Source: Megamerina dolium
Taxonomy: Eukaryota > Arthropoda > Insecta > Diptera > Megamerinidae
Length of the DNA stretch: 64,000 nucleotides
Direction of reading: 5' to 3'
NCBI GenBank assembly: GCA_963854835.1
Contig: OY978525.1
Location: forward strand, 17,578,309-17,642,308
The position numbers were made by a program, and so were the translations under genes. Under the pieces are notes generated by a model. The model was not told the DNA's origin. It did no database searches and was given only the letters and a program-made list of their open reading frames with translations. Shown in pieces: positions 51,816-61,205 of the stretch (positions within the stretch are counted from its first letter, which is position 1; the number at the start of each line of letters is the position of its first letter).

Positions 51816-54479
51816 ATGTCAGCTCTTAATCGCTTTAAAGCCGCGGTAGAGGAAATAAATGATTTCGATTCATACTTCCAGACAATTAGTACCGACACCC
51901 ATAGTACTTTTGCCTTGGAAGTACAAAAAAATGAATTCGAAACCCTTTGGAGTGAACTTAGAAAACATTATAATTCCATTATCTCTGGTGAGGCGGATAA
52001 AGGCATTGATATTGGTCAAATAAAGAAAGCGTATAGGGAGGTTTACACCTCCTACCTCCGATGCCTTTCCAACATCAATGCCCATATACATGATCTAACA
52101 GTTGTGGTGGCCTCTCCCACAAATCGAAGTTCACCCGTCGAAAGGGTACATAATGAATATCCTGCCCCCACTATTCAATTGCCACCATGTGACACCGAAT
52201 GTTTTTACGGAGATTACGTATCGTGGCCAAGCTTCAGGGATATGTTTACTGCTTTATACCGAAATAACCCCCGGTTATCACCCGTTGAGAAACTGTATCA
52301 TTTACTCCAAAAAACCCGTGGAGAAGCGCACAGCATCATAAAGTCGACTCCTCTGACTAATGATGGTTTCGCGCTTGCTTGGTACAACCTCGAAGAGCGA
52401 TACGAGAATAAGAGACTGCTCATTAATATACAGTTGAAGACGCTTTTCGGCCTACAGTCAGTGAATAACGAAACCGGTCCCAATCTGAAGCGCTTACAGC
52501 GCACCATAAATGACTGCATTACTAATTTAAAGCTCTTGGATGTTGACACATATCAGTGGGACGCGATATTTGTGTATTTGTGTTCGACTAAACTCCCGGA
52601 TATTACATTGTGTCTCTGGGAGCAGTCATTGAAGAATAAGCGTGAGGTTCCTAAGTGGAGTGCCTTTGACGCTTTCCTATCTGAGCGGTATCAAACTCTC
52701 GAATCCGTCTCAGATATCCGAGGTGGTTCTCGGCCATTCAGCCATCCACCTACTCGACAACCCAGTCGATTTGACCCTCCCAAGCGACCCAACACTCCTC
52801 CAATGGACTCACGAAGAGTGAACACATATCAAACTAACGTTGTCAATCGTGTTTGCCCATTGTGCCGAAAGGCACACTCTCTTCGCCATTGTTCAGAATT
52901 TTTAATGTTATCAGTAGATGATCGCTACAATGTAGTCAAAGAACATAAATTGTGCACCAACTGCTTCGCCATTTCTCATGACTATCATCACTGCAAAAGC
53001 CTATTCACATGTTCGTTGTGTAAAAAAAGGCATAATTCATTATTGCACCGCCAAGAAAATACATCTCAGTCGCCTCGCAATGAATCTCCAGCAACAACTT
53101 CTTCTGCGGCGCCAATGGAACGACCGCGCCAGTCATTTACGTCTCAACTGCAATCCGTTAAACCAAACAAAACACACGATACGGCTTCCGACACTGCAAG
53201 CCTCCCAACTAGAAACTCTACAGTGCTACTTGGAACAGCACTTGTACATCTCCGATACCACAACACTACCTTTACAGCTCGTGCATTAATAGACTCAGGA
53301 TCGGAAGCGACCTTCATGTCTGAACGTCTGCGGAATAGGTTGCGCCTCCCTGTTTGCAACGTCCGAACGGAGGTAACTGGCCTAAATGAGGTTGTTACTG
53401 CTCATTCCTCAAAGATGTGTTCTTTGGTGATTGGATCCCCAATTGACCCGAGCTTTACAGTGAAGGTGGATGCTTTCGTACTAAAGAAGCTTACTGGAAA
53501 GCTGCCTTCTTGCCCTACGTCTGCTCAATTACGTACGGAACTCAATGGTTTACGGTTAGCGGATGAGAACCTGCACATAAGTTCTCCAGTGGACCTGGTG
53601 CTAGGTGGTGACATTTATCCGTCAATATTACTAGACGGCATTCGCAGAGGAATCCTGGGAACACTAATTGCCCAAAACACAGTATTTGGCTGGATAATCA
53701 CGGGCCGTTGTACACCATCACAAGGACATAAAACGGTTTTATCGTTTTATAATGAAATAAGCCTCGATAAAGAAATCTCACGATTCTGGGAAATCGAGGA
53801 GCTCCCGAAAACAACTCGTAGATCAGCTGATGATTTGTATTGCGAGGAAAATTACAAAAGGACTACTTTCCGAAATAAAGATGGCCGTTATGTCGTATCT
53901 CTGCCTTTCAAGAGACAATTCCCCGAAGAATTGCCATTAGGAGAATCTCGCAATTCGGCGAGAGCTCAATTCTTTCGTAATGAAGCACGGTTGCTTAAGA
54001 ACCCCCAATTTAAGAATAATTACGATCATGTGCTCTTAGAATACCTCGAATTAGATCATATGAAGCTAACAATCCCAAATGTTCATTTAGAGCCCAGCTT
54101 TTCATATTACCTCCCTCACCATGCCGTGGTGAAACCGGATAGCACTACCACGAAACTTCGTGTAGTTTTTAATGCCTCTAGTCGTACATGCAGTGGCAAT
54201 AGTCTCAACGACGTGCTATATACTGGGCCTATTTTGCAATCCGATCTAATGGTCTTAATTCTGAGATGGAGACTCTATCGCTTTGTTTTCAATGCTGACA
54301 TTGAGAAAATGTATCGGCAAATTCTCGTGCATCCAAAGCACACCCCATATCAACGAATCTGTTTCCGAAAATCGCCGAATGAAGAGCTACAAACCTTTGA
54401 GTTGCAAACAGTAACATTCGGTGTGAATTGTGCGCCTTACTTGGCCATCCGAACTCTTTTGCAGAAGAGAATGAAGTAG
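51816..54479 (+). CDS. BEL/Pao Gag, protease and N-terminal half of reverse transcriptase
   Basis: I choose the ATG at 51816 (MSALNRFK...); the open frame continues a further 10 codons upstream but starts at TTG. The product is 887 aa. Residues ~120-300 form the Gag region of BEL elements (DUF1759-like; CDTECFYGDYVSWPSFRDMF). A three-knuckle zinc module lies at residues 347-411: C-x2-C-x3-H-x4-C-x20-C-x2-C-x4-H-x4-C-x5-C-x2-C-x3-H-x4-H. An aspartic protease follows, with DSGSEATF at ~493 (DUF1758-like). The reverse transcriptase begins at ~765 with LPHHAVVKPDS and has its first catalytic Asp in NADIEKMYRQI at ~828. The frame ends with a stop at 54477, shortly after FGVNCAPYLAIRTLL, before the YVDD box. 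The rest continues in another frame from about 54458, so this ORF is a truncated polyprotein. Confidence 0.9.
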   Translation: MSALNRFKAAVEEINDFDSYFQTISTDTHSTFALEVQKNEFETLWSELRKHYNSIISGEADKGIDIGQIKKAYREVYTSYLRCLSNINAHIHDLTVVVASPTNRSSPVERVHNEYPAPTIQLPPCDTECFYGDYVSWPSFRDMFTALYRNNPRLSPVEKLYHLLQKTRGEAHSIIKSTPLTNDGFALAWYNLEERYENKRLLINIQLKTLFGLQSVNNETGPNLKRLQRTINDCITNLKLLDVDTYQWDAIFVYLCSTKLPDITLCLWEQSLKNKREVPKWSAFDAFLSERYQTLESVSDIRGGSRPFSHPPTRQPSRFDPPKRPNTPPMDSRRVNTYQTNVVNRVCPLCRKAHSLRHCSEFLMLSVDDRYNVVKEHKLCTNCFAISHDYHHCKSLFTCSLCKKRHNSLLHRQENTSQSPRNESPATTSSAAPMERPRQSFTSQLQSVKPNKTHDTASDTASLPTRNSTVLLGTALVHLRYHNTTFTARALIDSGSEATFMSERLRNRLRLPVCNVRTEVTGLNEVVTAHSSKMCSLVIGSPIDPSFTVKVDAFVLKKLTGKLPSCPTSAQLRTELNGLRLADENLHISSPVDLVLGGDIYPSILLDGIRRGILGTLIAQNTVFGWIITGRCTPSQGHKTVLSFYNEISLDKEISRFWEIEELPKTTRRSADDLYCEENYKRTTFRNKDGRYVVSLPFKRQFPEELPLGESRNSARAQFFRNEARLLKNPQFKNNYDHVLLEYLELDHMKLTIPNVHLEPSFSYYLPHHAVVKPDSTTTKLRVVFNASSRTCSGNSLNDVLYTGPILQSDLMVLILRWRLYRFVFNADIEKMYRQILVHPKHTPYQRICFRKSPNEELQTFELQTVTFGVNCAPYLAIRTLLQKRMK

Positions 54480-57082
54480 CTAACCCGATTGCTTCCGGCA
54501 TTTTAAAACATTCTATGTACGTGGATGATGTACTCGCTGAAGCTCATACACTGGACGAAGCTATTGCCGCACGTAATCAGTTGGCTTCGGTACTAGACAC
54601 AGCAGGATTCTCGTTAAGAAAATGGACGTCAAATCATCAAAGAGTGATTGACGACCTCCCATCAGAGCATCTTTTAGACTCTGAATTCCTGAATATTTCT
54701 GATGCTAGTACAGCAAAAACCCTTGGGCTTAGATGGAATGCAGGTTCCGACTGCTTCTTCTTTTCTCCGGGCCCCCTCTCAACAAAGGCCTCATTCACTA
54801 AACGTGAGGTTCTATCGATGATTGCCAAACTATTCGATCCAGCTGGATGGTTGGCACCCAAAATTATTGTTGCAAAAATGTTAATGCAACAGTTGTGGCT
54901 AGATAAAACTGATTGGGACGAATCTATTAAGCCACTAACGCTGCACAAATGGCAAACATTTTTGTCGGATTATCCGAATCTGGCATCCATCCGCATTCCC
55001 CGTTTTGTGGATTTCTCTCCCGACTCAAATCTGCAATTTCATGGCTTCTGCGATGCTTCGGAAAAAGCTTATGCTGCAGCAGTATATATACGTATAGAGA
55101 ATTTGACTGGTGAAGTTCGTACCCATTTGTTAGCGGCAAAAACCCGTGTTGCCCCAGTTAAAACCCTATCACTACCACGTTTGGAATTATGTGGAGCAGA
55201 TCTGCTAGCAAATATGCTAGACGTTTTAATTCCACAACTCCGAATCCCGAAATATACTCTATTTTGTTGGACTGATTCGACCATCGTGCTCTCTTGGCTT
55301 AAGAAGCCGCCGTGTCACTGGACGACATTTGTGGCGAATCGAGTTTCATCTATCGTTGAGAAGATTGGGAACTCAAATTGGTTTCACGTTTCTTCTAGCG
55401 AAAATCCCGCCGATCTGGCCACTCGTGGTACTACTGCCAAAGAACTTGCCAATAATGAATTATGGTGGCAAGGGCCATCTTGGCTCAAAATGTCACGCCC
55501 TGATTGGCCCAACACAACTTTTACTGATGAGCTGATTAATACGCCTGAAATGAAGGTTATAAAATCCCACTTCGTAAGATCGGAAGAATCCAATGATATT
55601 TTAGACCGTTTTTCTTCTCTCTCTCGCGCATTACGTGTCATTTCTTACATCTTTCGATTCTTCCATAACACTCAAGCAGCGAAGCGAGCTGATTATTGCT
55701 TTGCATCTCTCAGAATCTCGACTGAAGAGATCGTTTTCACACGAAATAAATTAATAATATTATGTCAAATGCGACATTATCCCCAAGAATATGCTCACTT
55801 ATCAAAGAAGATCCCGATTCCACGCAAGAGCGATATACTCGCGCTCAACCCGTTTATAGACTCGCGTGGCATAATGCGCATAAACGGTCGCTTAGCTCAC
55901 TCCCCAGCTCTCTCTTATCGTGAGAGATTTCCTATATTGCTCCCGTATGGTGGACGATTAACCCAGTTGCTACTTGAGTTTGTTCATTTAGTCTCAATGC
56001 ACAGCGCTAATCAGTTGCTCCTACGCTTAATTCGTATGGAGTTCTGGATTCCCAAGCTAAAAAACTTAGTAAAGACAACCGTGCATAAGTGCAAAATATG
56101 TGTGCTTGAAAAACAAAAGCACTACACCCAGATAATGGCTGCTCTGCCACCCGAACGCACATCCCTCTCGAGACCCTTTTCTACAACGGGTGTCGATTTT
56201 GCAGGTCCATTCGACATTAAAACATATATCGGCCGTGCATGCCGCATAACCAAAGGCTATGTTTGCCTGTTTGTATGTTTTGCCACGAAGGCTATACATT
56301 TGGAGGTAACGAGCGATTTGACAACGTCTACCTTTCTTGCCGCATTCTCTCGTTTCTTTTCCCGTCGTGGATGCCCAGCATTAATATTTTCTGACAATGG
56401 AACATCGTTTGTTGGTGCTTCTCGTGCTCTACGAGCTGAAAATGAGAAATTCCTACGCCATTTACGCGAAAGTGTTGAATCTTCCCATAGCCATCAGAAG
56501 CTAGAATGGCGCTTCATCCCTGCTGGGGCACCTCATATGGGTGGCCTTTGGGAGGCAGGTGTAAAGAGTTTTAAAGCTCATTTAAAGAAACTCCCCGCAA
56601 CTCAAAAATACACCTTTGAAGAGTTCAGCACCTTACTTTATCGTATCGAGGCATGTCTCAACTCGAGGCCCTTAAGTCCCATATCTGATAACCCATCAGA
56701 TTTAGCTCCCCTTACGCCTGGTCACTGCTTGATTGGATCTCCATTATTATCACCAGCTGAAGTTGACGTCTCTGGCCAATCAATTAGTACGATTAACCGT
56801 TGGCAACGTCTTAAGGTAATTTACCAATCCTTCTGCTTACGGTGGAAGGAAGAATACCTTAAAGAACTACATAAACGCAGTAAATGGAAATCCCCAGAGA
56901 AAAATGTATGCGTAGGTGACCTTGTTGTCGTACGCAGCGAACAACTCCCACCCAATGAATGGAGGCTAGGTAGAATCCATAAGACGTATCTGGGACCCGA
57001 TTCACGTGTACGAGTGGCTGATGTGAGAACTTCACGAGGCATGCTAACTCGACCTATTGTTAAGCTTGTAGCTCTTCCCTAA
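54458..57082 (+). pseudogene. BEL/Pao C-terminal RT, RNase H and integrase, frame-broken from gag-pro
   Basis: This is the continuation of the polyprotein in a frame displaced from gag-pro by a small indel near 54458-54470. The open frame extends back to 54428, but those codons are the out-of-frame reading of upstream RT and have no ATG. The order is: RT YVDD box at 54518-54529; a Pao-type domain (FTKREVLSMIAKLFDPAGWL); RNase H (FHGFCDASEKAYAAAVYI, LELCGADLLANML, WTDSTIVLSWL); an integrase HHCC zinc finger (HSANQLLLRL ... CKICV); an integrase core with Asp at 56195, Asp at 56393 and Glu at 56552 (x65 and x52 between them); and a C-terminal DUF5641-like region (RWKEEYLKEL, then GDLVVV) ending at TAA 57080-57082. 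Every catalytic residue listed is present; only the frame break disables it. A programmed frameshift is unlikely because it falls inside the RT palm. Confidence 0.85.
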
Positions 57083-57188
57083 GCGTTTCTAGCCACATTC
57101 TTCTAAGTTCATTCTTGTACTCTTCTCCTCTTATTCAATTATTAATTTAAATTATACTCTGTCACTAGTAGTACAACTTAACGGACTT

Positions 57189-57247
57189 TTGATAGCATTC
57201 TAATCCCTTTTTTTTATTTTTTTTTTACTATTATTGCCCCAGACAAT
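57189..57247 (+). promoter_or_regulatory. strong candidate 3' splice acceptor before the third ORF
   Basis: The branch-point-like CTAAT near 57199-57203 is followed by a long T-rich tract and CCCCAG ending at 57242. The ATG of the third ORF is only 5 nt further on. This is a textbook fly acceptor and, with a leader donor at ~50015 or 50038, would remove gag-pol as a ~7.2-kb intron. Splicing itself is inferred. Confidence 0.55.
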
Positions 57248-57877
57248 ATGCCTCCGAAGAAGAGAGTGACGCGCCGAGAGAGTCCTGCTCGTCCACCTCC
57301 TGGATTTCGTGATAATGTTGCACGAAAGAGGCTGCAACGCGACTGCCGTGTATGTAATCGTGATCATCCGTTGCGGTTATGTACACGGTTTCTTTCAATG
57401 CCATTGGGACGCAGGTTTGAAGCAGTTGTCCGGCATCGATATTGCCTTAATTGCTTGGCATATAGCCACGAGGTTCAGCAATGTACAAGCGCGGTGCGAT
57501 GCCATCATTGTGGTGGAAAACATCACACGTTGCTCCACGAAAGAGTGCAACAACGTACCAAGAAGGCGCAAAAATCATCAAGGAAGCGCCGATCGAGCAC
57601 TACTGAAGCTGCAACGGCACACTCATGCCGATGTGACCCAGCGCAGAATATCCCTGCTCCAACTACTAGTAGCTGCGCCTGCACTCAAACCAGGCCTTCT
57701 ACATCAGTGATGCCCTTTAGTATGGTGCCGATATTGCCCAATGTTCCTCCGATGTACCAGTTGCTGTCGCCAAACATGTTCTTGGGCAACATATCCCGTA
57801 ATTTCTTCGGACCAACATCTGTCACTCCCTCATTCCCTCCTCTAGAATGGATGCGCAGCCTATATAACAGCAATTAG
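57248..57877 (+). CDS. third ORF of the BEL/Pao element: Gag-like zinc-knuckle protein
   Basis: A 209-aa protein with a true ATG, placed between integrase and 3' LTR, where env would lie. Residues 1-32 are basic (MPPKKRVTRRESPARPPPG). Residues 33-97 carry three zinc knuckles with ligands C33, C36, H40, C45, C66, C69, H74, C79, C85, C88, H92 and H97. This spacing is identical to that in the element's own Gag, and the F.L, R, VV, H, N, A.S and LL positions are also shared. It therefore appears to be a duplicated Gag nucleocapsid module. A Lys/Arg/Ser-rich linker, a CRC...CAC cluster and a Pro/Phe/Met-rich tail follow. There is no signal peptide or membrane segment, so it is not an envelope protein. 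It may bind RNA or DNA; its job is unknown. The frame is intact although pol is broken. Confidence 0.8.
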   Translation: MPPKKRVTRRESPARPPPGFRDNVARKRLQRDCRVCNRDHPLRLCTRFLSMPLGRRFEAVVRHRYCLNCLAYSHEVQQCTSAVRCHHCGGKHHTLLHERVQQRTKKAQKSSRKRRSSTTEAATAHSCRCDPAQNIPAPTTSSCACTQTRPSTSVMPFSMVPILPNVPPMYQLLSPNMFLGNISRNFFGPTSVTPSFPPLEWMRSLYNSN

Positions 57878-57879
57878 GA

Positions 57880-58327
57880 CATTCAAAGAATGTTTTTTTT
57901 TTTTGTCTATTTATATTATATCTTCCGATTTTTCCTCTGTTTTAATGGATTACATAATTTTAAGTTTCTCTCTTTATAATTTTGAATTTAATTTATAACT
58001 CTTCCCATTATTTTGTAATTTTTCTTTTTTTAATTTTGAATTTAATTTATATTATTTCTCTTTTATTTTGTAAGCTCTCCCGCCCTATAATAATTTTGAA
58101 TTTACTTTGAATTGATTTATTATTACTTCTCTTTGTTTATATATTACTGCCTTTGTAATTTTGAATAACAGATCTATCTTAACGATATATATTTTTTATT
58201 TGAATATAATTTTAGATTAATTTTTTTTTTTCTCATATACTTTTAATTGTAAATTACTCCTTTATATATATTTATATTGTAAAACGTCCTGGACGTGGAT
58301 ATTGTGTCTCCTTTGCAGTATTCCTGC
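57880..58327 (+). other. T-rich 3' untranslated region of the BEL/Pao element
   Basis: It consists of repeated AATTTTGAATTTAATTTATA-type blocks near 57977-58150. No open frame. It leads directly into the polypurine tract. Confidence 0.6.
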
Positions 58328-58340
58328 AAGGGGGGCGGAA
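58328..58340 (+). other. polypurine tract
   Basis: AAGGGGGGCGGAA abuts the 3' LTR and would prime plus-strand DNA synthesis. One C interrupts the purine run. Confidence 0.8.
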
Positions 58341-58879
58341 TGTCTACGCCAGAACAGAAATGTCGCGCTCTATCAACTTTATACTATAATTACCATTGGG
58401 TTGGCAACCCACCAACTTGATGTTATATATTTTTTATTTGCCGTTTTCTCTTGCTCTCGCCCTATCTTTTCTTTTTAACTTCTCCTGTTTTTTGTTTTTT
58501 TTTGGTATTATTCGAGTTCTTACCTCTTTGGAAGATAGTGCACGCCTTCTCACTTTTTTTTCCCACATTAGTTAAAACATAAAATTAAACAAAACCCACG
58601 TAAATTCTAAATACAAACCTATAATCTAAATAAACGATAGTGTCAACTAAACATAAGTGAAAATAGAAAATAAAACCTAAAATATAATACATTTAAAATC
58701 AAACTAAACTTAATTGATTCAAAGACAAAACGAAAGAAAACCAGAATAAAGGAAGTGTGCTAGCGTATGTGATCCGTCAGTGACAACAGCCAGCATAACC
58801 AAAACGACAACCTCGTCATCCTCAACTAGCAAGCCTTGCCATCAAGCGGCCCACCGGCAACAACTCAATCACACGTGCA
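58341..58879 (+). repeat. 3' LTR of the BEL/Pao element
   Basis: 539 bp, the same as the 5' LTR except A to T near base 20, a changed T-tract (with an extra G) and CGCGCC/CACGCC. It is followed by the right target duplication ATAGG at 58880-58884. Confidence 0.95.
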
Positions 58880-58884
58880 ATAGG

Positions 58885-60850
58885 CATTGTATTATTATGA
58901 TGTACATTGAAGAGAATTTGTAAATCACTCGGACTTATAATTTAATAAATGAGATAAGATACCAAAAAATTAATGGACGAGCTAAAAAAGAAGGGTCAAA
59001 CGTTTCAAACTCTTTCTGATAACAAGAGTATTGGCATTCCAATGGCGCCGTGTAAACTAATCTTAGCCTAAGACCCACAACGAATGCTGTATGGAACACT
59101 CGTATGCAACTACCCGATCAATTTGACCAGTACTGAACCTAAAACGAACAAAATACCTAATAGCGCTTAAAAGACATACAATTACTATGCTGGTAGGAAT
59201 TATTATGGGGCATTGCTTAATAGTTAGGTTTACAATTAGGCTAGGCATCGCGGTACCTAACTACTGCCGTAGCTATGACGACGAGAAAAAACCATAACTC
59301 ACCTACTGCGCGAGTATCCTGAACTGGCTCACCGAGTTGGTTCACTGATTGGTTCCTACTGTAAATGGTGTAGCCTACCTGCGTCATCACAATGGACCTC
59401 ATTTGACCACGCAAGAGGGCAGCCGCCTCAACCTAACCTATCCTAAGCACAATTACAGACAACATTATGGATCATTCCTTGATTTGTTGTAAGGAACATC
59501 CTCAAAGAGTAAATATAAAGACACAGTATATTCAGAAAAAATGTTGAGTAATCAATATTAATATTTTAACCCTCTAGAGCTACTATGGGAGCGGTGAAAG
59601 CGAAAGCCACTGTAAGGGGTAAAGATAGGGGTTATTATAGGTAAGTAGGTTAGGTTAGGTTATTGTGGCTGCTGCTCTCTCTCTTCTCTCTCTCTCTCTC
59701 TCTGAGAGAACACACTTAGGCCAGAAAGGCCCATTGTGATACCACCGAGCTTCTCTTCCAAGGGGCCTACTTATATTATCCGGTTCTGAACGGCAGAACC
59801 CTTGTGATATCACTTTAACTTAGATTTGTCACAGAGATCTTTTAAGAAGCATTTCTGGCAAATTGTTACTGGCGGAAAAATTGCCAATTCTTGCCGACAG
59901 GTCGGTACCGTTCGAAAGAAAATCTTTTGGATATTAAATGATGCTAAAGATCAGAAGGCCAACAAAGTAACCACTGAGCTGAGAAATGGTGGTCCAGAAA
60001 AACGAATGGGGTTCGGTCATACTCTAGGACAATTCCTTGGCAATTATACGATTATTTGCAGATTTCAGCTATTTAATAGCTGAAATTTTTTTTTTATTTT
60101 ATTGGGATCCAGTCCAGGATCCGAATCCATCTACAGAGTAAATATAGGATGTAAGTATGTTCATAAAAAATGTTAATTAGTCAAATTTAAAGGGACTCGA
60201 TCAAGTATTTTATACTTCTAACGGTACTGAGGGGCTGATGGGAGTAACATTTTTAAAATTGTCAATTTTTAAAGCAACTCCTCTAAGGACTGAAGAAAAA
60301 ATATGCGTTCAAAAAAAAAATTCGGAGAAAAATTAATGGTGATCGGTCATACATTATAGTCTATCTTGCATCATTAATTTGAGTTTACGGAAGTAATGCA
60401 ACTCGACCAATACAAACCAGTGTGATATTCAAATATTCAGCAGACCGAACTACGTATAGAAATGTTTATCTCGTCAAGGTCTAATATTAACCACAAAGTC
60501 TTAGTATTTTATGGACACAAAATATTTTCTTAGATAATATATATAAAAACACATAGACATCAATGCATACCATAAATACAATGTTAAAAAAAAATTGTAA
60601 TAATAAATGTATATTCTGTAAATAGTTACGAATCTATTGTAGATTAGATAAAGCTCATAAACGATAATCGATAAGAATCACTTGATTGGGGATTTATTTT
60701 TTTCGTATTGCATATGAATGAATCATTCAGTGAAGTAGTATTTACGTAGTAAATTCCAGTATTTAAACATATCTAATATCATTTGTAGTGCTTAGTATGA
60801 AATTATCAGTTAATTGTAACGTAACAATAATAACGAAATATATTGTACGA
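58885..60850. other. non-coding stretch with interspersed repeat pieces
   Basis: No gene is supported. CAACCTAACCTATCCTAAG at 59437 and its inverse-like TAGGTTAGGTTAGGTTA at 59647 flank a ~200-bp segment. A CT run near 59677-59703 ends in GAGAGAA and is followed by a GGCCCATTGTGATACCACC block of the kind seen in fly retrotransposon tails. The 85-aa frame at 59826-60083 lacks recognisable motifs. Confidence 0.4.
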
Positions 60851-60851
60851 G

Positions 60852-60859
60852 TATAAATA
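60852..60859 (+). promoter_or_regulatory. TATA box of the second histidine-rich gene
   Basis: TATAAATA lies 59 bp before the ATG at 60911. The identical octamer precedes the relic at 48829 and the gene at 63476. Confidence 0.45.
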
Positions 60860-60910
60860 TTTGTACGCGAATTAAGAGAATTTTTAAGAAATAAAATAAA
60901 TTAATTAAAA

Positions 60911-61051
60911 ATGCCACATCATCATGATCATGGGCACGGTGGACATTATGACCATCATCACCATGGGCCTCCACCACATCATCATCACCATGATCATCAT
61001 CATGGACACCACCATCCACCAAGGCGAGTCATTTGCTGTACAATATTATAA
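60911..61051 (+). CDS. small histidine-rich protein (46 aa)
   Basis: ATG at 60911, stop TAA at 61049-61051. By my count 21 of 46 residues are His, in HHHH runs with Gly, Pro and Asp (start MPHHHDHGHGGHYDHHHH). The tail RRVICCTIL ends the repeat-like part with two adjacent Cys. There is no signal peptide or membrane segment. His clusters plus a Cys pair could bind metal, but that is inference. It is the apparent paralogue of the gene at 48150, which lies beyond the BEL/Pao insertion. AATAAA signals lie at 61147 and 61163, so its 3' end converges with the esterase's. A slightly longer opposite-strand acidic frame is a shadow. Confidence 0.6.
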   Translation: MPHHHDHGHGGHYDHHHHGPPPHHHHHDHHHGHHHPPRRVICCTIL

Positions 61052-61198
61052 TAGCAAAGTGTAACATTGAATATGTGCAATTATAAAAATATAGCTCATA
61101 GATAATCAAAAGAACAATTATAAATCGATATATATAGTACAATTATAATAAAAATAGTGTAAAATAAAAATTCGAAAAATTACTAAAATACTAGGCAT

Positions 61199-61204
61199 TT
61201 TATT
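61199..61204 (-). terminator. polyadenylation signal of the esterase
   Basis: On the minus strand AATAAA follows the esterase stop codon by one base, which implies a very short 3' untranslated region. Confidence 0.6.
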
Positions 61205-61205
61205 G

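Larger units (their letters stand above)
49442..58879 (+). mobile_element. BEL/Pao LTR retrotransposon, near-complete, recent
   Basis: A 9.4-kb element is bounded by direct LTRs (536 and 539 bp) that start TG and end CA. It is flanked by the 5-bp duplication ATAGG at 49437-49441 and 58880-58884. Inside are a tRNA-Tyr-type primer site, a ~1.8-kb leader, gag-protease-RT (51816-54479), RT-RNase H-integrase in a shifted frame (to 57082), a third ORF (57248-57877) and a polypurine tract before the 3' LTR. The LTRs differ at two obvious bases and one T-tract, so the insertion is young. One frame break in the reverse transcriptase makes this copy non-autonomous as it stands. It sits between two histidine-rich genes without interrupting either. 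Confidence 0.95.

Noticed and set aside
54428..54479. Overlap of the two large BEL/Pao frames as a programmed frameshift signal
   Set aside because: The overlap lies within the RT palm between conserved motifs and has no obvious slippery heptamer and pseudoknot that I can see. An indel is simpler.
59643..59662. Three TTAGG-like units resembling insect telomere repeat
   Set aside because: There are only three units, inside an interspersed repeat context, and flies do not use TTAGG telomeres. It is most likely part of a retrotransposon tail.
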